Shown here one piece after another: positions 1 to 7,862 of a stretch of DNA of 64,000 nucleotides; within the stretch, counting starts at the first letter, position 1, and each line of letters starts with the position of its first letter. This stretch comes from Flexifilum sp963727545 (GTDB lineage: Bacteria > Chloroflexota > Anaerolineae > Aggregatilineales > Phototrophicaceae), in the NCBI GenBank assembly GCA_963727545.1, contig CAVSGS010000016.1, positions 186,001 through 250,000 on the forward strand. Reading direction: 5' to 3'. Under the pieces are notes generated by a model. That model did no database searches and was not told where the DNA came from. It saw only the letters and a list, made by a program, of their open reading frames with translations. The position numbers and the translations under genes were made by a program.

Positions 1-97
1 CGGGGCGACGACCTACGACTTGATCGCCACCGTCGAGACCGGATCGCCGATTGTGATCGAGCCGGGCAAAATCTACGGCGAAGGGATGCTGGATTAA
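1..97 (+). CDS. 3' end of an unrecognised gene
   Basis: An open frame enters from the left edge and stops with TAA at 95-97. It codes for 31 residues ending in KIYGEGMLD. The piece is too short to show a domain, and I do not recognise the family. Codon use is GC-rich and resembles the neighbouring genes. It converges on the rnz operon, and the space between them is filled by a repeat element. Confidence 0.5.
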   Translation, partial: GATTYDLIATVETGSPIVIEPGKIYGEGMLD

Positions 98-280
98 CCC
101 CATCCCCGACCCTTCCCCGACTTCAGGGAAGGGCGCAATCTCTCTTTAGATTTTCTGCTTTGTTTGTAGGGGCAGAGTACGAGCCTATTGCCTGCGCTTG
201 CTCTGATTGAGCGCACACTCACACACAGAACAAACGATGGCACTCTCCCCTCCCTGAATTCGGGGAGGGGTTGGGGGCTA

Positions 281-440
281 TCAGGGGTAGGTATTTAAGT
301 TTTGTGCTGACCTCACCCCTAAATCCCCTCTCCATTGCATGGAGAGGGGACTTTTAAAACCTTCTGCGAGCTGTCTTTACCCCCTCTCTACGTAGTGGAG
401 AGGGGGCAGGGGGTGAGGTAAATAAAAAACCTACCCCTGA
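281..440. repeat. Composite inverted-repeat element, copy 1
   Basis: The ends are 12-bp inverted repeats (TCAGGGGTAGGT and ACCTACCCCTGA). Inside them lie inverted CCTCACCCC and GGGGTGAGG blocks (311-419) that enclose two G/C-rich hairpins built on CCCCTCTCC and GGAGAGGGG. The same architecture recurs at 28575-28684 and 54211-54369. There is no transposase or ORF inside, so it resembles a MITE or REP-type non-autonomous element. The stretch from 98 to 462 holds this repeat plus related G-rich sequence and no gene. Confidence 0.75.
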
Positions 441-462
441 CAGGGGGTTGGGGGTGGGGTCG

Positions 463-1440
463 CTATTCGTCGTTGGATTCGCGGCGGGCGCGGATCTGCT
501 CGGCGGTGAGCTTCTCGACCGGGTGGTCGCGGTGGACGACGTAGTGATCGAGGTCGCGGGCGACGTAGGTGTGCTCGAAGACGCTGCGCGCTTCGGCGAT
601 CACGCGGCTTTCGGGATAGCGGCGGGAGACGTGGGTCAGAATCAGCGTCTTAACGCCCATGTCGCGTGCCAGCGTCGCCGCCTGTCGCGCGGTGATGTGC
701 CCAAACGAGTTGGCAACGTCGGCTTCGTCGTCCAAGAAGGTCAATTCGATCACGAGGGCGTCGGCATCACGGACGATCTCACGGATCGGGTCGAGCCGTC
801 CAATGTCGCCGATGTGGACGAGCTTGGCGCCGCGCGTCTCGGCGCCGAGCACCATCTCCGGCGTGATCGTCCGCCCATCCGCCAGCGTGACGCTCTGTCC
901 GCTGACCAGTCGCCCGCGTTCGGGACCCGCCGGGACGCCGAGCGCTTCGGCTTGCTCGACCAAAAACGGACGGTGCGACCGCTCCTGAAAGACGAAGCCG
1001 AAATTGCCGCTGCCCCGGTGCTGCACCGAAAAGGCGCTGACGGTGAACTCTTTGGTTTCGAGAATTACGCCGGGTTTCAGTTCCAGCAGGCGGATGTCGA
1101 TCGGCAGCCGCTCGTATTGGAGCACGACGCTGAACAGCAGCGCGTTGACCCGATCCAGCGTGGCACGACCGCCGTAAATCTCCAGCGACTCGATGTTTTC
1201 CCAGTGGGCGAAGGTCGAAACCAGCCCGCCTAAGCCGAGAATGTGGTCGAGGTGGGCATGAGTGAGCAAAATGCGATTCAGCCGCTTGAAGCCGATGCCG
1301 CTGCGGAGGATCTGGCGCTGGGTACCCTCGCCGCAGTCGATCAGAAAGCGATATTCGCCCGCGAGGATCGCCTGAGCGGGCAGCCCGCGATGGATCGACG
1401 GCGCGGACGCGGAGGTCCCTAGAAAGACGATTTCGAACAT
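463..1440 (-). CDS. rnz: Ribonuclease Z (tRNA 3' processing endonuclease)
   Basis: Metallo-beta-lactamase-fold endonuclease that removes the 3' trailer of tRNA precursors in the cytoplasm. The 325-residue protein opens with the short-form RNase Z start (MFEIVFLGTSASAPS), which carries the first strand and the substrate-facing loop. It has the zinc-binding THAHLDHILGL motif near residue 60 and further metal ligands in HIGD and HITARQAA near residues 210 and 245. Length and order match short RNase Z (ElaC/Rnz). A GGGAAAG ribosome site precedes the ATG. The gene starts 3 nt after the stop of the upstream membrane glycosyltransferase-like gene, so the two are probably co-transcribed. Confidence 0.92.
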   Translation of the reverse strand: MFEIVFLGTSASAPSIHRGLPAQAILAGEYRFLIDCGEGTQRQILRSGIGFKRLNRILLTHAHLDHILGLGGLVSTFAHWENIESLEIYGGRATLDRVNALLFSVVLQYERLPIDIRLLELKPGVILETKEFTVSAFSVQHRGSGNFGFVFQERSHRPFLVEQAEALGVPAGPERGRLVSGQSVTLADGRTITPEMVLGAETRGAKLVHIGDIGRLDPIREIVRDADALVIELTFLDDEADVANSFGHITARQAATLARDMGVKTLILTHVSRRYPESRVIAEARSVFEHTYVARDLDHYVVHRDHPVEKLTAEQIRARRESNDE

Positions 1441-1443
1441 GGA

Positions 1444-3504
1444 TTACTTTCCCTGCACTTCAATTTGCCCCAAAAAGAGGCGGGTGCCATGCGGCTGGTC
1501 GCCGAGGAAGACCGGCAGGCGAATGTCGGTGCTGTCCTCGTAAGCGCCGATGGAAATGCTGTAGCTGCCGGGGATCATGGTGTGCGGCAGCTCCACGTAA
1601 GTCACCTGAATGAAGACGTCGCGCGGGCGAAGCTGACTCGGCAGCACGCTGATCGGATGGCTCTGGGCGACCGGGTTGGTCGGGTCGGATAGGATGTGGG
1701 TGAACAGGCGCAGGTCGGGCGGCACGTAGCCGTCGACGCGCCAGTAAGTGACGACCGGGACGACGTCACCGGGGGCATAGGTCGCTGCCCAGTCGTGATC
1801 GTAGCCGAGGAAGGTGATATTGCCGCCGAAGCGGATCGGTGGAGCGGCGAGAGTCGGCGCGGCGGCTGTGTTATCCCCTTCAGTGGGAGCCGTTTCGAAG
1901 GCGACCGGCGCGGTCGTCATAAAGCTGCCGACGCGCTGAGCCAGTGAGTCGGTTACGTCGAGCACGATCACCGAGTCGGCGGGGAGGTCGGGCTGATTGA
2001 CGATCTGTCCCTGATTCAGCCACGGCTGAAGGTACGGGTTGACGCCGGCGGCATCGTCCGGCTCGGTTAGAACGACCTGCTCGCGGCTGCCACCTTCGGT
2101 CAAGATCAGCGCCGAGCCGCAATCGGCATAGCGCAGCGTCACGTCCTGCCGGTGCATCATCAGCGCGAGCATTTGCGTGGTGGTCAAACTGACCGGGTTA
2201 TTCTGCGGCTTCAGGGTGGCGGTGCAGAGGACGGCGGGGGTATCGGCGGTGGTCAAGTCGAGATAATGCGCCAATTCGCCGAGCCGCGCGTTGTAAACCT
2301 GCTGCATCTGCGGCTGCTGCGCCCAGTTGACGAACAGGTCGCGCACGACCCAGACGACGTTAAAGGCGAGCAGCGCGATCAGCCCAACCACCGCAACGAT
2401 CCGCGAAGCGCCGCGCACGCTGGAATAGAGCGTGGTCACGCCCAAGCCGAAGAACAGCGCGATTAGGGGCAGGAGCGGCGCGTAAGCGAGAAAATTCGGG
2501 CTGCCGGCAGCGAGTAGAGCGAAGGGGGCAATGAAAACTAACGCGATCAGCAGCAAGACGCAGCGCGCCTGCCGCCAGCAGCGCAGCGCCGAGACCACGC
2601 CGACGATCAAGATCACGCCGCTGACCAGATCGATCAGCGGGCGACCGGGCAAGTTGAGCGCGGGGTTGCTGTCGCCAACGAAAAACAACCCGTTAAATCC
2701 GGCGGCGAGCGTTTGTAGGAGGTTGCGATTCGGGTCATCGGCAAACAGGCGTCCAGCCGCCGCCAACATTGGGCGCTGGAGGCTGGAAATCACGTAAGGC
2801 GTGGCGATCACGATCATGACGACGACGGCGAACCACGTAAAGCTGAGCGTGCGGCGCGTGAACGGGCGGCGCGTAACGATCATGTAGACGATGAAAGTCA
2901 TGCTGAGCAGCGCAACCGGGAAGCTGATCGGGTGAAGGTAGAAGCCGAGACCGAGCAGCAAGCCGAGCGCGCCAAATGCGGCGGTCTTCGGCGCGCTGGT
3001 TGAGTCGTCTTCCTCGGCGCCGCGTTGCGGGGCGGCGCTGAAGACTGGCAGCGAAAGCGCCAGCGCCAGCAGCACCGCCGTCACAAACAGCGGCAGGATC
3101 AACTCCGGGGCGACCATGCGCGACAGGATGATCGGCAGCATGGTGACGCTCATCAACGCTAGCGCCGACAATCCGGCGAGATTGCCGAACAAGCGGCTGC
3201 CGAGCGCGTAGATCAGCGCCAAGGTGAGCATCCCCAGCCAGACCGAGAGAATGCGATAGCCGATCAAGCCGCCGCCGGGACTGCTCACGGCGGTGAGCAG
3301 AGTTTGGTATAAGCCTTCGCGCCCCTGACCATGAACATTGTAGAAGACTTCAACGCGCCCCTGCCGGACGGTTTCGGCGATGCGAATGTCGGTGATCTCG
3401 CTGGCGCTGAAACCGGGCGGCAGCGTAGCGATCTGCGACAAGCGCAGCCCCGCCGCTAACAGCAGCAGGCAGATCGCAAAGGTGTAGCTCAGGCGGTTGG
3501 ACAA
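1444..3504 (-). CDS. Polytopic membrane glycosyltransferase-like protein (GT39/PMT type)
   Basis: A protein of about 686 residues with roughly ten hydrophobic segments in the first 430 residues, followed by a 250-residue hydrophilic, probably extracytoplasmic domain rich in beta-strand-type sequence. The layout matches bacterial members of the dolichyl-phosphate-mannose/GT39 superfamily, which move sugars from lipid carriers onto acceptors at the outer face of the membrane. The early acidic loop (SASEITDIR) is consistent with that family. Acceptor and sugar are unknown. I place the start at the TTG at 3504, because a GAGGAG ribosome site lies 6 nt upstream. A longer in-frame reading to 3639 would cross a palindromic repeat and has no ribosome site. 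Confidence 0.65.
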   Translation of the reverse strand: MSNRLSYTFAICLLLLAAGLRLSQIATLPPGFSASEITDIRIAETVRQGRVEVFYNVHGQGREGLYQTLLTAVSSPGGGLIGYRILSVWLGMLTLALIYALGSRLFGNLAGLSALALMSVTMLPIILSRMVAPELILPLFVTAVLLALALSLPVFSAAPQRGAEEDDSTSAPKTAAFGALGLLLGLGFYLHPISFPVALLSMTFIVYMIVTRRPFTRRTLSFTWFAVVVMIVIATPYVISSLQRPMLAAAGRLFADDPNRNLLQTLAAGFNGLFFVGDSNPALNLPGRPLIDLVSGVILIVGVVSALRCWRQARCVLLLIALVFIAPFALLAAGSPNFLAYAPLLPLIALFFGLGVTTLYSSVRGASRIVAVVGLIALLAFNVVWVVRDLFVNWAQQPQMQQVYNARLGELAHYLDLTTADTPAVLCTATLKPQNNPVSLTTTQMLALMMHRQDVTLRYADCGSALILTEGGSREQVVLTEPDDAAGVNPYLQPWLNQGQIVNQPDLPADSVIVLDVTDSLAQRVGSFMTTAPVAFETAPTEGDNTAAAPTLAAPPIRFGGNITFLGYDHDWAATYAPGDVVPVVTYWRVDGYVPPDLRLFTHILSDPTNPVAQSHPISVLPSQLRPRDVFIQVTYVELPHTMIPGSYSISIGAYEDSTDIRLPVFLGDQPHGTRLFLGQIEVQGK

Positions 3505-3517
3505 CGGGAACTCCTCG

Positions 3518-3550
3518 CAGTACTCAGTACTGAGTACCGAGTACCGGGTA
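3518..3550. repeat. GTAC-rich palindromic repeat, copy 1
   Basis: Tandem and inverted copies of AGTACTCAGTACTGAGTACC lie directly upstream of the TTG start of the glycosyltransferase-like gene. A close relative lies at 3727-3757, so the intergenic region between the two genes is bracketed by the pair. Confidence 0.6.
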
Positions 3551-3603
3551 AATACAATAGCGCCAACGAATGCGCGGCAGCGACGTAGATCCGCAATCGA
3601 GAT

Positions 3604-3632
3604 GTAGGGGCAGGTCTTAGACCTGCCCCTAC
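3604..3632. repeat. GTAGGGGC palindrome (core AGGTCTTAGACCT)
   Basis: A perfect inverted repeat with arms GTAGGGGC and GCCCCTAC and a self-complementary core. It is one member of the window-wide family of variable-core palindromes (see findings). It lies between the CopD-like gene and the glycosyltransferase-like gene. Confidence 0.85.
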
Positions 3633-3726
3633 GCTGCACACGCTCGATTCTTCACACAGCTCTTTATGTCATCAATAATTCCACAAAAGGAAGTCACTTT
3701 TCCAAAATACTTTGTCGGCAACAAAA

Positions 3727-3757
3727 CTCAGTACTCGGTACTCAACACTCGGTACTG
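3727..3757. repeat. GTAC-rich palindromic repeat, copy 2
   Basis: Consists of CTCAGTACTCGGTACT followed by CAACACTCGGTACT. It is the partner of the element at 3518-3550 and lies just downstream of the CopD-like gene stop codon. Confidence 0.55.
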
Positions 3758-3763
3758 CTTTGC

Positions 3764-4276
3764 CTAGAGCGCGGTCGCCCACGCGGTGAAGCCGAGCACC
3801 GCGATGCCCAGCGCCACGTTGATCCACGTCAGGCGGACTTCGCGGCGGCGCAGGTGCTCAAGTTCCTGTGGGTCGCCTTTATGATGCTCCGCTAGCAGGG
3901 TCGCTCGCTCCAGCGACGGCGCGACCCAATATTGCAGCGCTAACCCGCAGACGATCATCCCGCCGATGGCGATGTGCTTGAGCAGAATCACCCGACTCCA
4001 CTCGTTCGTGAATTGTAACACGCCGTTATAGTGCGGATCACCGGACATTTGGATCAAGCCGGTGACGATCAGCAGTGCCAAGCTGAAGTTGCTCAGCGGG
4101 AAGAAGCGCTTGCGCAGCCGCGCCAGCAGCGTATAGAACGCCGGGTTCTCGCCGAGCACGCGCTGAGCTTCCGGCAGCACCATAATCGTCAGGATCACCA
4201 AGCCACCGATCCAGATGATGGTGGCGATCAGATGAAAGAAGTAGCTAATCGCAAGAATGGACGGGGACAAGTCCAA
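3764..4276 (-). CDS. CopD-like four-helix membrane protein
   Basis: A 170-residue integral membrane protein with about four transmembrane helices. The first helix carries HLIATIIWIGG and a proline-ended second segment, the signature of the copper-resistance D/DUF2269-type family, which includes copper transporters and heme-binding membrane proteins. A later KHIAIGGMIVCG segment adds a second conserved histidine. Function in copper or heme handling is a family-level inference. The start is a TTG with GGAGG about 6 nt upstream. It overlaps the 3' end of the preceding glycosidase gene by 32 nt, which suggests translational coupling. Confidence 0.6.
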   Translation of the reverse strand: MDLSPSILAISYFFHLIATIIWIGGLVILTIMVLPEAQRVLGENPAFYTLLARLRKRFFPLSNFSLALLIVTGLIQMSGDPHYNGVLQFTNEWSRVILLKHIAIGGMIVCGLALQYWVAPSLERATLLAEHHKGDPQELEHLRRREVRLTWINVALGIAVLGFTAWATAL

Positions 4277-5450
4277 GCGCCTCCGGGCTGCCGGGATCGC
4301 GCTGCGGAATCACGCGGTCGCCGCAGTATTTGGGCATGTTTGCCAGATCGATATACGCCTGACGAGTATACCCGCTTGGCGTGGTGATCGCCCACCACCA
4401 TTCTTCATTCGCCTCCGTCCACACCGGGTCGGCGATGTAGATGGTCGACATCAAGCCGACCCACGGACGCCAGTTTTCGACGGCGTACTCGTAGGCGGCG
4501 ACGAGGTTGCGGGCTTGGGTCGCTTCATCGACCGCGAACCACGAGTAATCCGGGTTTTTCTGATCGGTTGTCCAGCCGACTTCGAGCAGCGCGACTTGAT
4601 GGGCAGCGTCGCCGTTAGCGACCATGATCCGGCGCATGTCCTCGACGTGGCGGAAAGTGAAGAAGCGATGCCCGCCGACGCCGTCTTCCGGCGGGACTTC
4701 GGGCGCGGAGTAGCCGGGCGCGTGCAGCCCGACCGCATCGACGTACTGCTGGAAACCAGCGTCGTACATCGCTTGCAGATAGACGTCGTCAGGGTGGGCA
4801 GTGTCGTCGTAAGTGCCGGTTGGCGCTAAACCCGCCGAGATGACGATCGCCGCCGGATCAGCCGCGTGGATGGCGTCGCTGCACGCCTTGAGCAGCGCAA
4901 CGTATCCGGCAGCGTCCGGCGGGCGATTACCCCACTCGCGGCTGAGGTTCGGCTCGTTCCAGACTTGGTAAGCGGCGATCCGCCCCTTGTAGCGATTCGC
5001 CAGCACGCCGCAGAAGTTCGCGTAATCGGCGAAGTCGTCGGGCGGCGCATCGATGAAACTGCTGCCGCGCGCGCCGATCGTCGGGTGCGCCCATTCCGGG
5101 GCGTCGCTGAGCCGCGCGATCACCTTGAGATCGCGGCGTTCCAGTTCGGTCAGCAGCGCGTCGGCACGGTCGATGCTCCATTCGTCGCGCTGCGGCTGGA
5201 TGTCGTCCCATGCGAAAGTCTGCTTGACGTGGCTGAATGCCATCAGCTTGATCCAGTCCATGTCGCGTCCGGCGAAACCGTGATCCCACCAAAGGAAGGC
5301 TTGAATGCCGTAGGTCAGCGACGTGAAGGGTGGGTCGGTCACGGCGAAGCCCATGAAGGCGTCGGTATCGGAACGCGGCACGCTGATCAGCAGTGGGAGG
5401 CAAATCGCCCAAACGATGACGGCGGCGATGATGTGAAGGCGGTGAGTCAA
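4245..5450 (-). CDS. Membrane-anchored clan GH-A-type glycoside hydrolase
   Basis: A 401-residue protein with an N-terminal signal/anchor (residues 5-25) and a TIM-barrel glycosidase domain related to GH5/GH39/GH42. The acid/base glutamate is in YQVWNEPN (E166) and the nucleophile glutamate in ALLEVGWTT (E290). Both clan GH-A catalytic residues are therefore present. It probably acts outside the cytoplasmic membrane on a beta-linked polysaccharide. The substrate cannot be read from the sequence. The start is a TTG with GGAG about 9 nt upstream. It is the first of four paralogues in a minus-strand array (4.2-11.3 kb). Confidence 0.75.
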   Translation of the reverse strand: MTHRLHIIAAVIVWAICLPLLISVPRSDTDAFMGFAVTDPPFTSLTYGIQAFLWWDHGFAGRDMDWIKLMAFSHVKQTFAWDDIQPQRDEWSIDRADALLTELERRDLKVIARLSDAPEWAHPTIGARGSSFIDAPPDDFADYANFCGVLANRYKGRIAAYQVWNEPNLSREWGNRPPDAAGYVALLKACSDAIHAADPAAIVISAGLAPTGTYDDTAHPDDVYLQAMYDAGFQQYVDAVGLHAPGYSAPEVPPEDGVGGHRFFTFRHVEDMRRIMVANGDAAHQVALLEVGWTTDQKNPDYSWFAVDEATQARNLVAAYEYAVENWRPWVGLMSTIYIADPVWTEANEEWWWAITTPSGYTRQAYIDLANMPKYCGDRVIPQRDPGSPEALGLVPVHSCD

Positions 5451-5463
5451 TGGGGATTACTCC

Positions 5464-5491
5464 GTAGGGGCACAGCGCGCTGCGCCCCTAC
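5464..5491. repeat. GTAGGGGC palindrome (core ACAGCGCGCTGC)
   Basis: A 28-bp variable-core palindrome between two glycosidase paralogues. The core has one mismatch. Confidence 0.8.
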
Positions 5492-5502
5492 ACGAATGTT
5501 CG

Positions 5503-6903
5503 CTAATTCGATTGGCTGGCTTCGTAGTTGGCGTTCCAGTCGCGCAGGGCGTCGAAGACCGGACGGAAGACGAAGTTCGGACCGATGATCGAGTAGGCGA
5601 CGTTATCGTTGTCGGCTGCCCAACCGGCTTGCGGACCGTAATTCAGGTTCCAGAGGAACGCCAGCCAGACGAAATCCGACTGCTGCATGAAGTCGACCGC
5701 CTTGATGGTGAAGTCCTTCTGTTCTTCAAGCGTGTTGTCGAGCGCGAACTCGAAGCCTTCCGGCACGCCGTCGAGTCCCTCGGCGGAGGGCCAGCCAAAC
5801 TCGGTCACGCACAGCTTTTGTCCGCTGTAGTTCGGCGCTTGGGCGATTTTGGCGGCGTAGGTTTGCAGGGTACTGCGGAAGCTCCAACTGTGGTGCGGGT
5901 TATCGTAGGGACCGCGATATTTCGCCGTTGGGTCGTCGGGGATGGTGTCGTAAGTGTAATCCGGGCTGACGTTGATGCCGTTGTGATGCGCGCCGACGCA
6001 GTCGGTGTAGTTGAGCAGCCCTGCCGCGAGCATCTGATCCATGTAGACGAAGTCGTCCCAAGCGTGGACGCCGTCGCTCAAGCCGGTGGGCGAGAGCGCC
6101 CCGCTGACCACGATCACGCCGGGGTCGATCGACTTGACCGTCTGGTAAGTGGCGTGGAGCAGTTCGACGTAATTGGCGGCGCTCAAGCCGTTGGTGGACG
6201 TCCATTCGCGGTCGAGGTTCTGCTCGTTCCAGACCTCAATCGCGTGGATTTTGCCGGGGTAGCGGCGCAGCAGCGCAGCGACGAAATCGGCGTAATCCTG
6301 CGGGTTGGCGGGCGGTCCGTGCTGAGTGAGATCAGCGCCCTGCTCGCGCGACCAATCCGGCGCGGTCACGACCGAGACCAGCACTTTCAAGCCCTGCGCG
6401 GCGGCAGCGGTCAGGAAGGTATCGGTTTCGTACCAGTCGTAGCTGCCTTTTTCCTTCTCGATGTCTTCCCAGCGCACCTGCTGCTTGACCCACTTGACGC
6501 CGAGTTGATTGGCGGCAACGTCCGTCCACTGATCCATGTGGTCATAGCTGATCTGCACCTGAATGCCCAACTGGAAGCGCTTGTTCTCGACCGGGAGCAG
6601 TGTCGGCGTCGGCGCGAGCGTGGCGGTTTCCGCTTGCGCGACGGTCAGCGGCGTCGCCGTCGCCGGCGCTTGAGTCGGCTGCGGGGTGTCGGTCGGTACT
6701 GCACCAACGACCGCGATCGTGCCGGTCGGGATGGCGACGTTGCGCAGATTGGCGCTGCTGTCGCTGCCGGTATTGTTCAGCGATCCATATGCCATGTAAA
6801 TGGCGACGAAGGTCACCGCGCCCATGATGAAGGTGATGCCGACCCAGATCAGCGTGAAATTCCTGACCTGTCGGCGAAAGCGGGTTCTCGGTGTCGATGC
6901 CAT
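5503..6903 (-). CDS. Membrane-anchored clan GH-A-type glycoside hydrolase
   Basis: A protein of about 466 residues. A cytoplasmic basic N-terminus (RTRFRRQVR) precedes one transmembrane helix and a Thr/Pro/Ala-rich linker, with the glycosidase barrel outside the cell. The catalytic pair is visible: the acid/base glutamate in EVWNEQNLDREW and the nucleophile glutamate in CVTEFGWPSAEG. I chose the ATG at 6903 because GAGG lies 8 nt before it. The upstream in-frame ATG at 6924 lacks a site. It is the second member of the four-gene array and is separated from its neighbours by GTAGGGGC palindromes. Confidence 0.78.
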   Translation of the reverse strand: MASTPRTRFRRQVRNFTLIWVGITFIMGAVTFVAIYMAYGSLNNTGSDSSANLRNVAIPTGTIAVVGAVPTDTPQPTQAPATATPLTVAQAETATLAPTPTLLPVENKRFQLGIQVQISYDHMDQWTDVAANQLGVKWVKQQVRWEDIEKEKGSYDWYETDTFLTAAAAQGLKVLVSVVTAPDWSREQGADLTQHGPPANPQDYADFVAALLRRYPGKIHAIEVWNEQNLDREWTSTNGLSAANYVELLHATYQTVKSIDPGVIVVSGALSPTGLSDGVHAWDDFVYMDQMLAAGLLNYTDCVGAHHNGINVSPDYTYDTIPDDPTAKYRGPYDNPHHSWSFRSTLQTYAAKIAQAPNYSGQKLCVTEFGWPSAEGLDGVPEGFEFALDNTLEEQKDFTIKAVDFMQQSDFVWLAFLWNLNYGPQAGWAADNDNVAYSIIGPNFVFRPVFDALRDWNANYEASQSN

Positions 6904-6944
6904 ATTCGAGCCTCGTTTCAACAAACCTACATAGATGTGTGTCC

Positions 6945-6972
6945 GTAGGGGCGTTATATATAACGCCCCTAC
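6945..6972. repeat. GTAGGGGC palindrome (core GTTATATATAAC)
   Basis: A perfect 28-bp palindrome with an AT-rich core, lying between two glycosidase genes. Confidence 0.85.
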
Positions 6973-6992
6973 AACCGAATCGATCTATTGTG

Positions 6993-7862
6993 TCAGCGCG
7001 CCCCTGCCAGCGCACTGCACGCTGGACAGCCTCCGCCGGGGCGGATCATGGCGTAACCCGCCATTGGATCGCTGCCGTAAGCGGTGAAATCGACGTTCCA
7101 GATAATCATCAAGCGCACCTTGCCGCTTTGGGAGGCGATGGCGGCGGCTTGCGCCAGCCATGCCGCCTGCTGCGCGACGGTCGTGTTCGCCGCCCAACCG
7201 AAGTACGGATCGAGCGGTGGATAGCCTTCCGGCGTCAGGTAGCCGAGTTCGGTGAAGCACAGCGGCTTCTGTCCGCCGATGATACCCCAATAGGTGCTGA
7301 TCATGCTGGGCAGGTAGCGCGTGTAGTAGTTGTCGCGCGGGTCGCCGCTGGTTTGATTGGGCGGGACGATGCCCTCGTTGTAGTGCGCGCCGACGCAGTC
7401 GGCATACTGCAAGCCGCCGCTGCTGACCACATCTTGCAGCCAGTGATCGTCGTTCATCACCTTACCGGGATAGGCGGCTTCGGCGCCGGTCGGGGAAGGC
7501 GCGGCGCTGATCACCATGACGCCACCGTTGCGACTCTTGATCGCCTGATAGGAAGCGCTGAGCACGCGCACGTAATTCGCACCGCTGATCTGCCCGGTGG
7601 GCCACTCGCGGTCGAGGTTCGGCTCGTTCCAGACTTCGATCGCGTCAGGACCGAGTGCGGCGACGCCGCCAACCCAGTTGGCGAAGCCCTGAATGTAGCC
7701 GTCACCACCGCCCGCCAGATCGTTAGGATAGCCGACCAAGCCGAGCAGAATTTTGAAGCCCGCACCGTGCGCTGTCGCAATCGGTCCGGCGGCGACGCCC
7801 GGATCGGTGCCGGGAGTGTAGCGCATTTGGATTTTCATCCACGTCATGCCCGCGCTGTGCAT
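6993..7862 (-). CDS. Clan GH-A-type glycosidase domain (C-terminal half of a frameshifted gene)
   Basis: A 289-residue open frame carrying a whole glycosidase barrel of the same type as its neighbours: acid/base glutamate in EVWNEPNLDREW and nucleophile glutamate in CFTELGYLTPEG. It is closest to the barrel of the 9963-11294 protein, sharing HYNEGI, TSGDPR, YYTRY and a CPACxAL end. It is not a free-standing gene. It lacks the first barrel strand (EYGGHVD), which is encoded just upstream in the frame reached by adding one base to a run of seven G at 7941-7947. The upstream frame (7844-9892) supplies the N-terminal part. Confidence 0.75.
   Translation of the reverse strand: MHSAGMTWMKIQMRYTPGTDPGVAAGPIATAHGAGFKILLGLVGYPNDLAGGGDGYIQGFANWVGGVAALGPDAIEVWNEPNLDREWPTGQISGANYVRVLSASYQAIKSRNGGVMVISAAPSPTGAEAAYPGKVMNDDHWLQDVVSSGGLQYADCVGAHYNEGIVPPNQTSGDPRDNYYTRYLPSMISTYWGIIGGQKPLCFTELGYLTPEGYPPLDPYFGWAANTTVAQQAAWLAQAAAIASQSGKVRLMIIWNVDFTAYGSDPMAGYAMIRPGGGCPACSALAGAR

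Noticed and set aside
281..440. Possible CRISPR-like repeat array
   Set aside because: Inverted repeats of differing sequence, no regular spacers, no cas genes. The same element is dispersed rather than clustered.
448..1233. Long plus-strand open frame opposite ribonuclease Z
   Set aside because: It is the reverse-complement shadow of rnz in GC-rich DNA. rnz has catalytic motifs and a ribosome site, the shadow has none. The same applies to most long antisense frames across the window.
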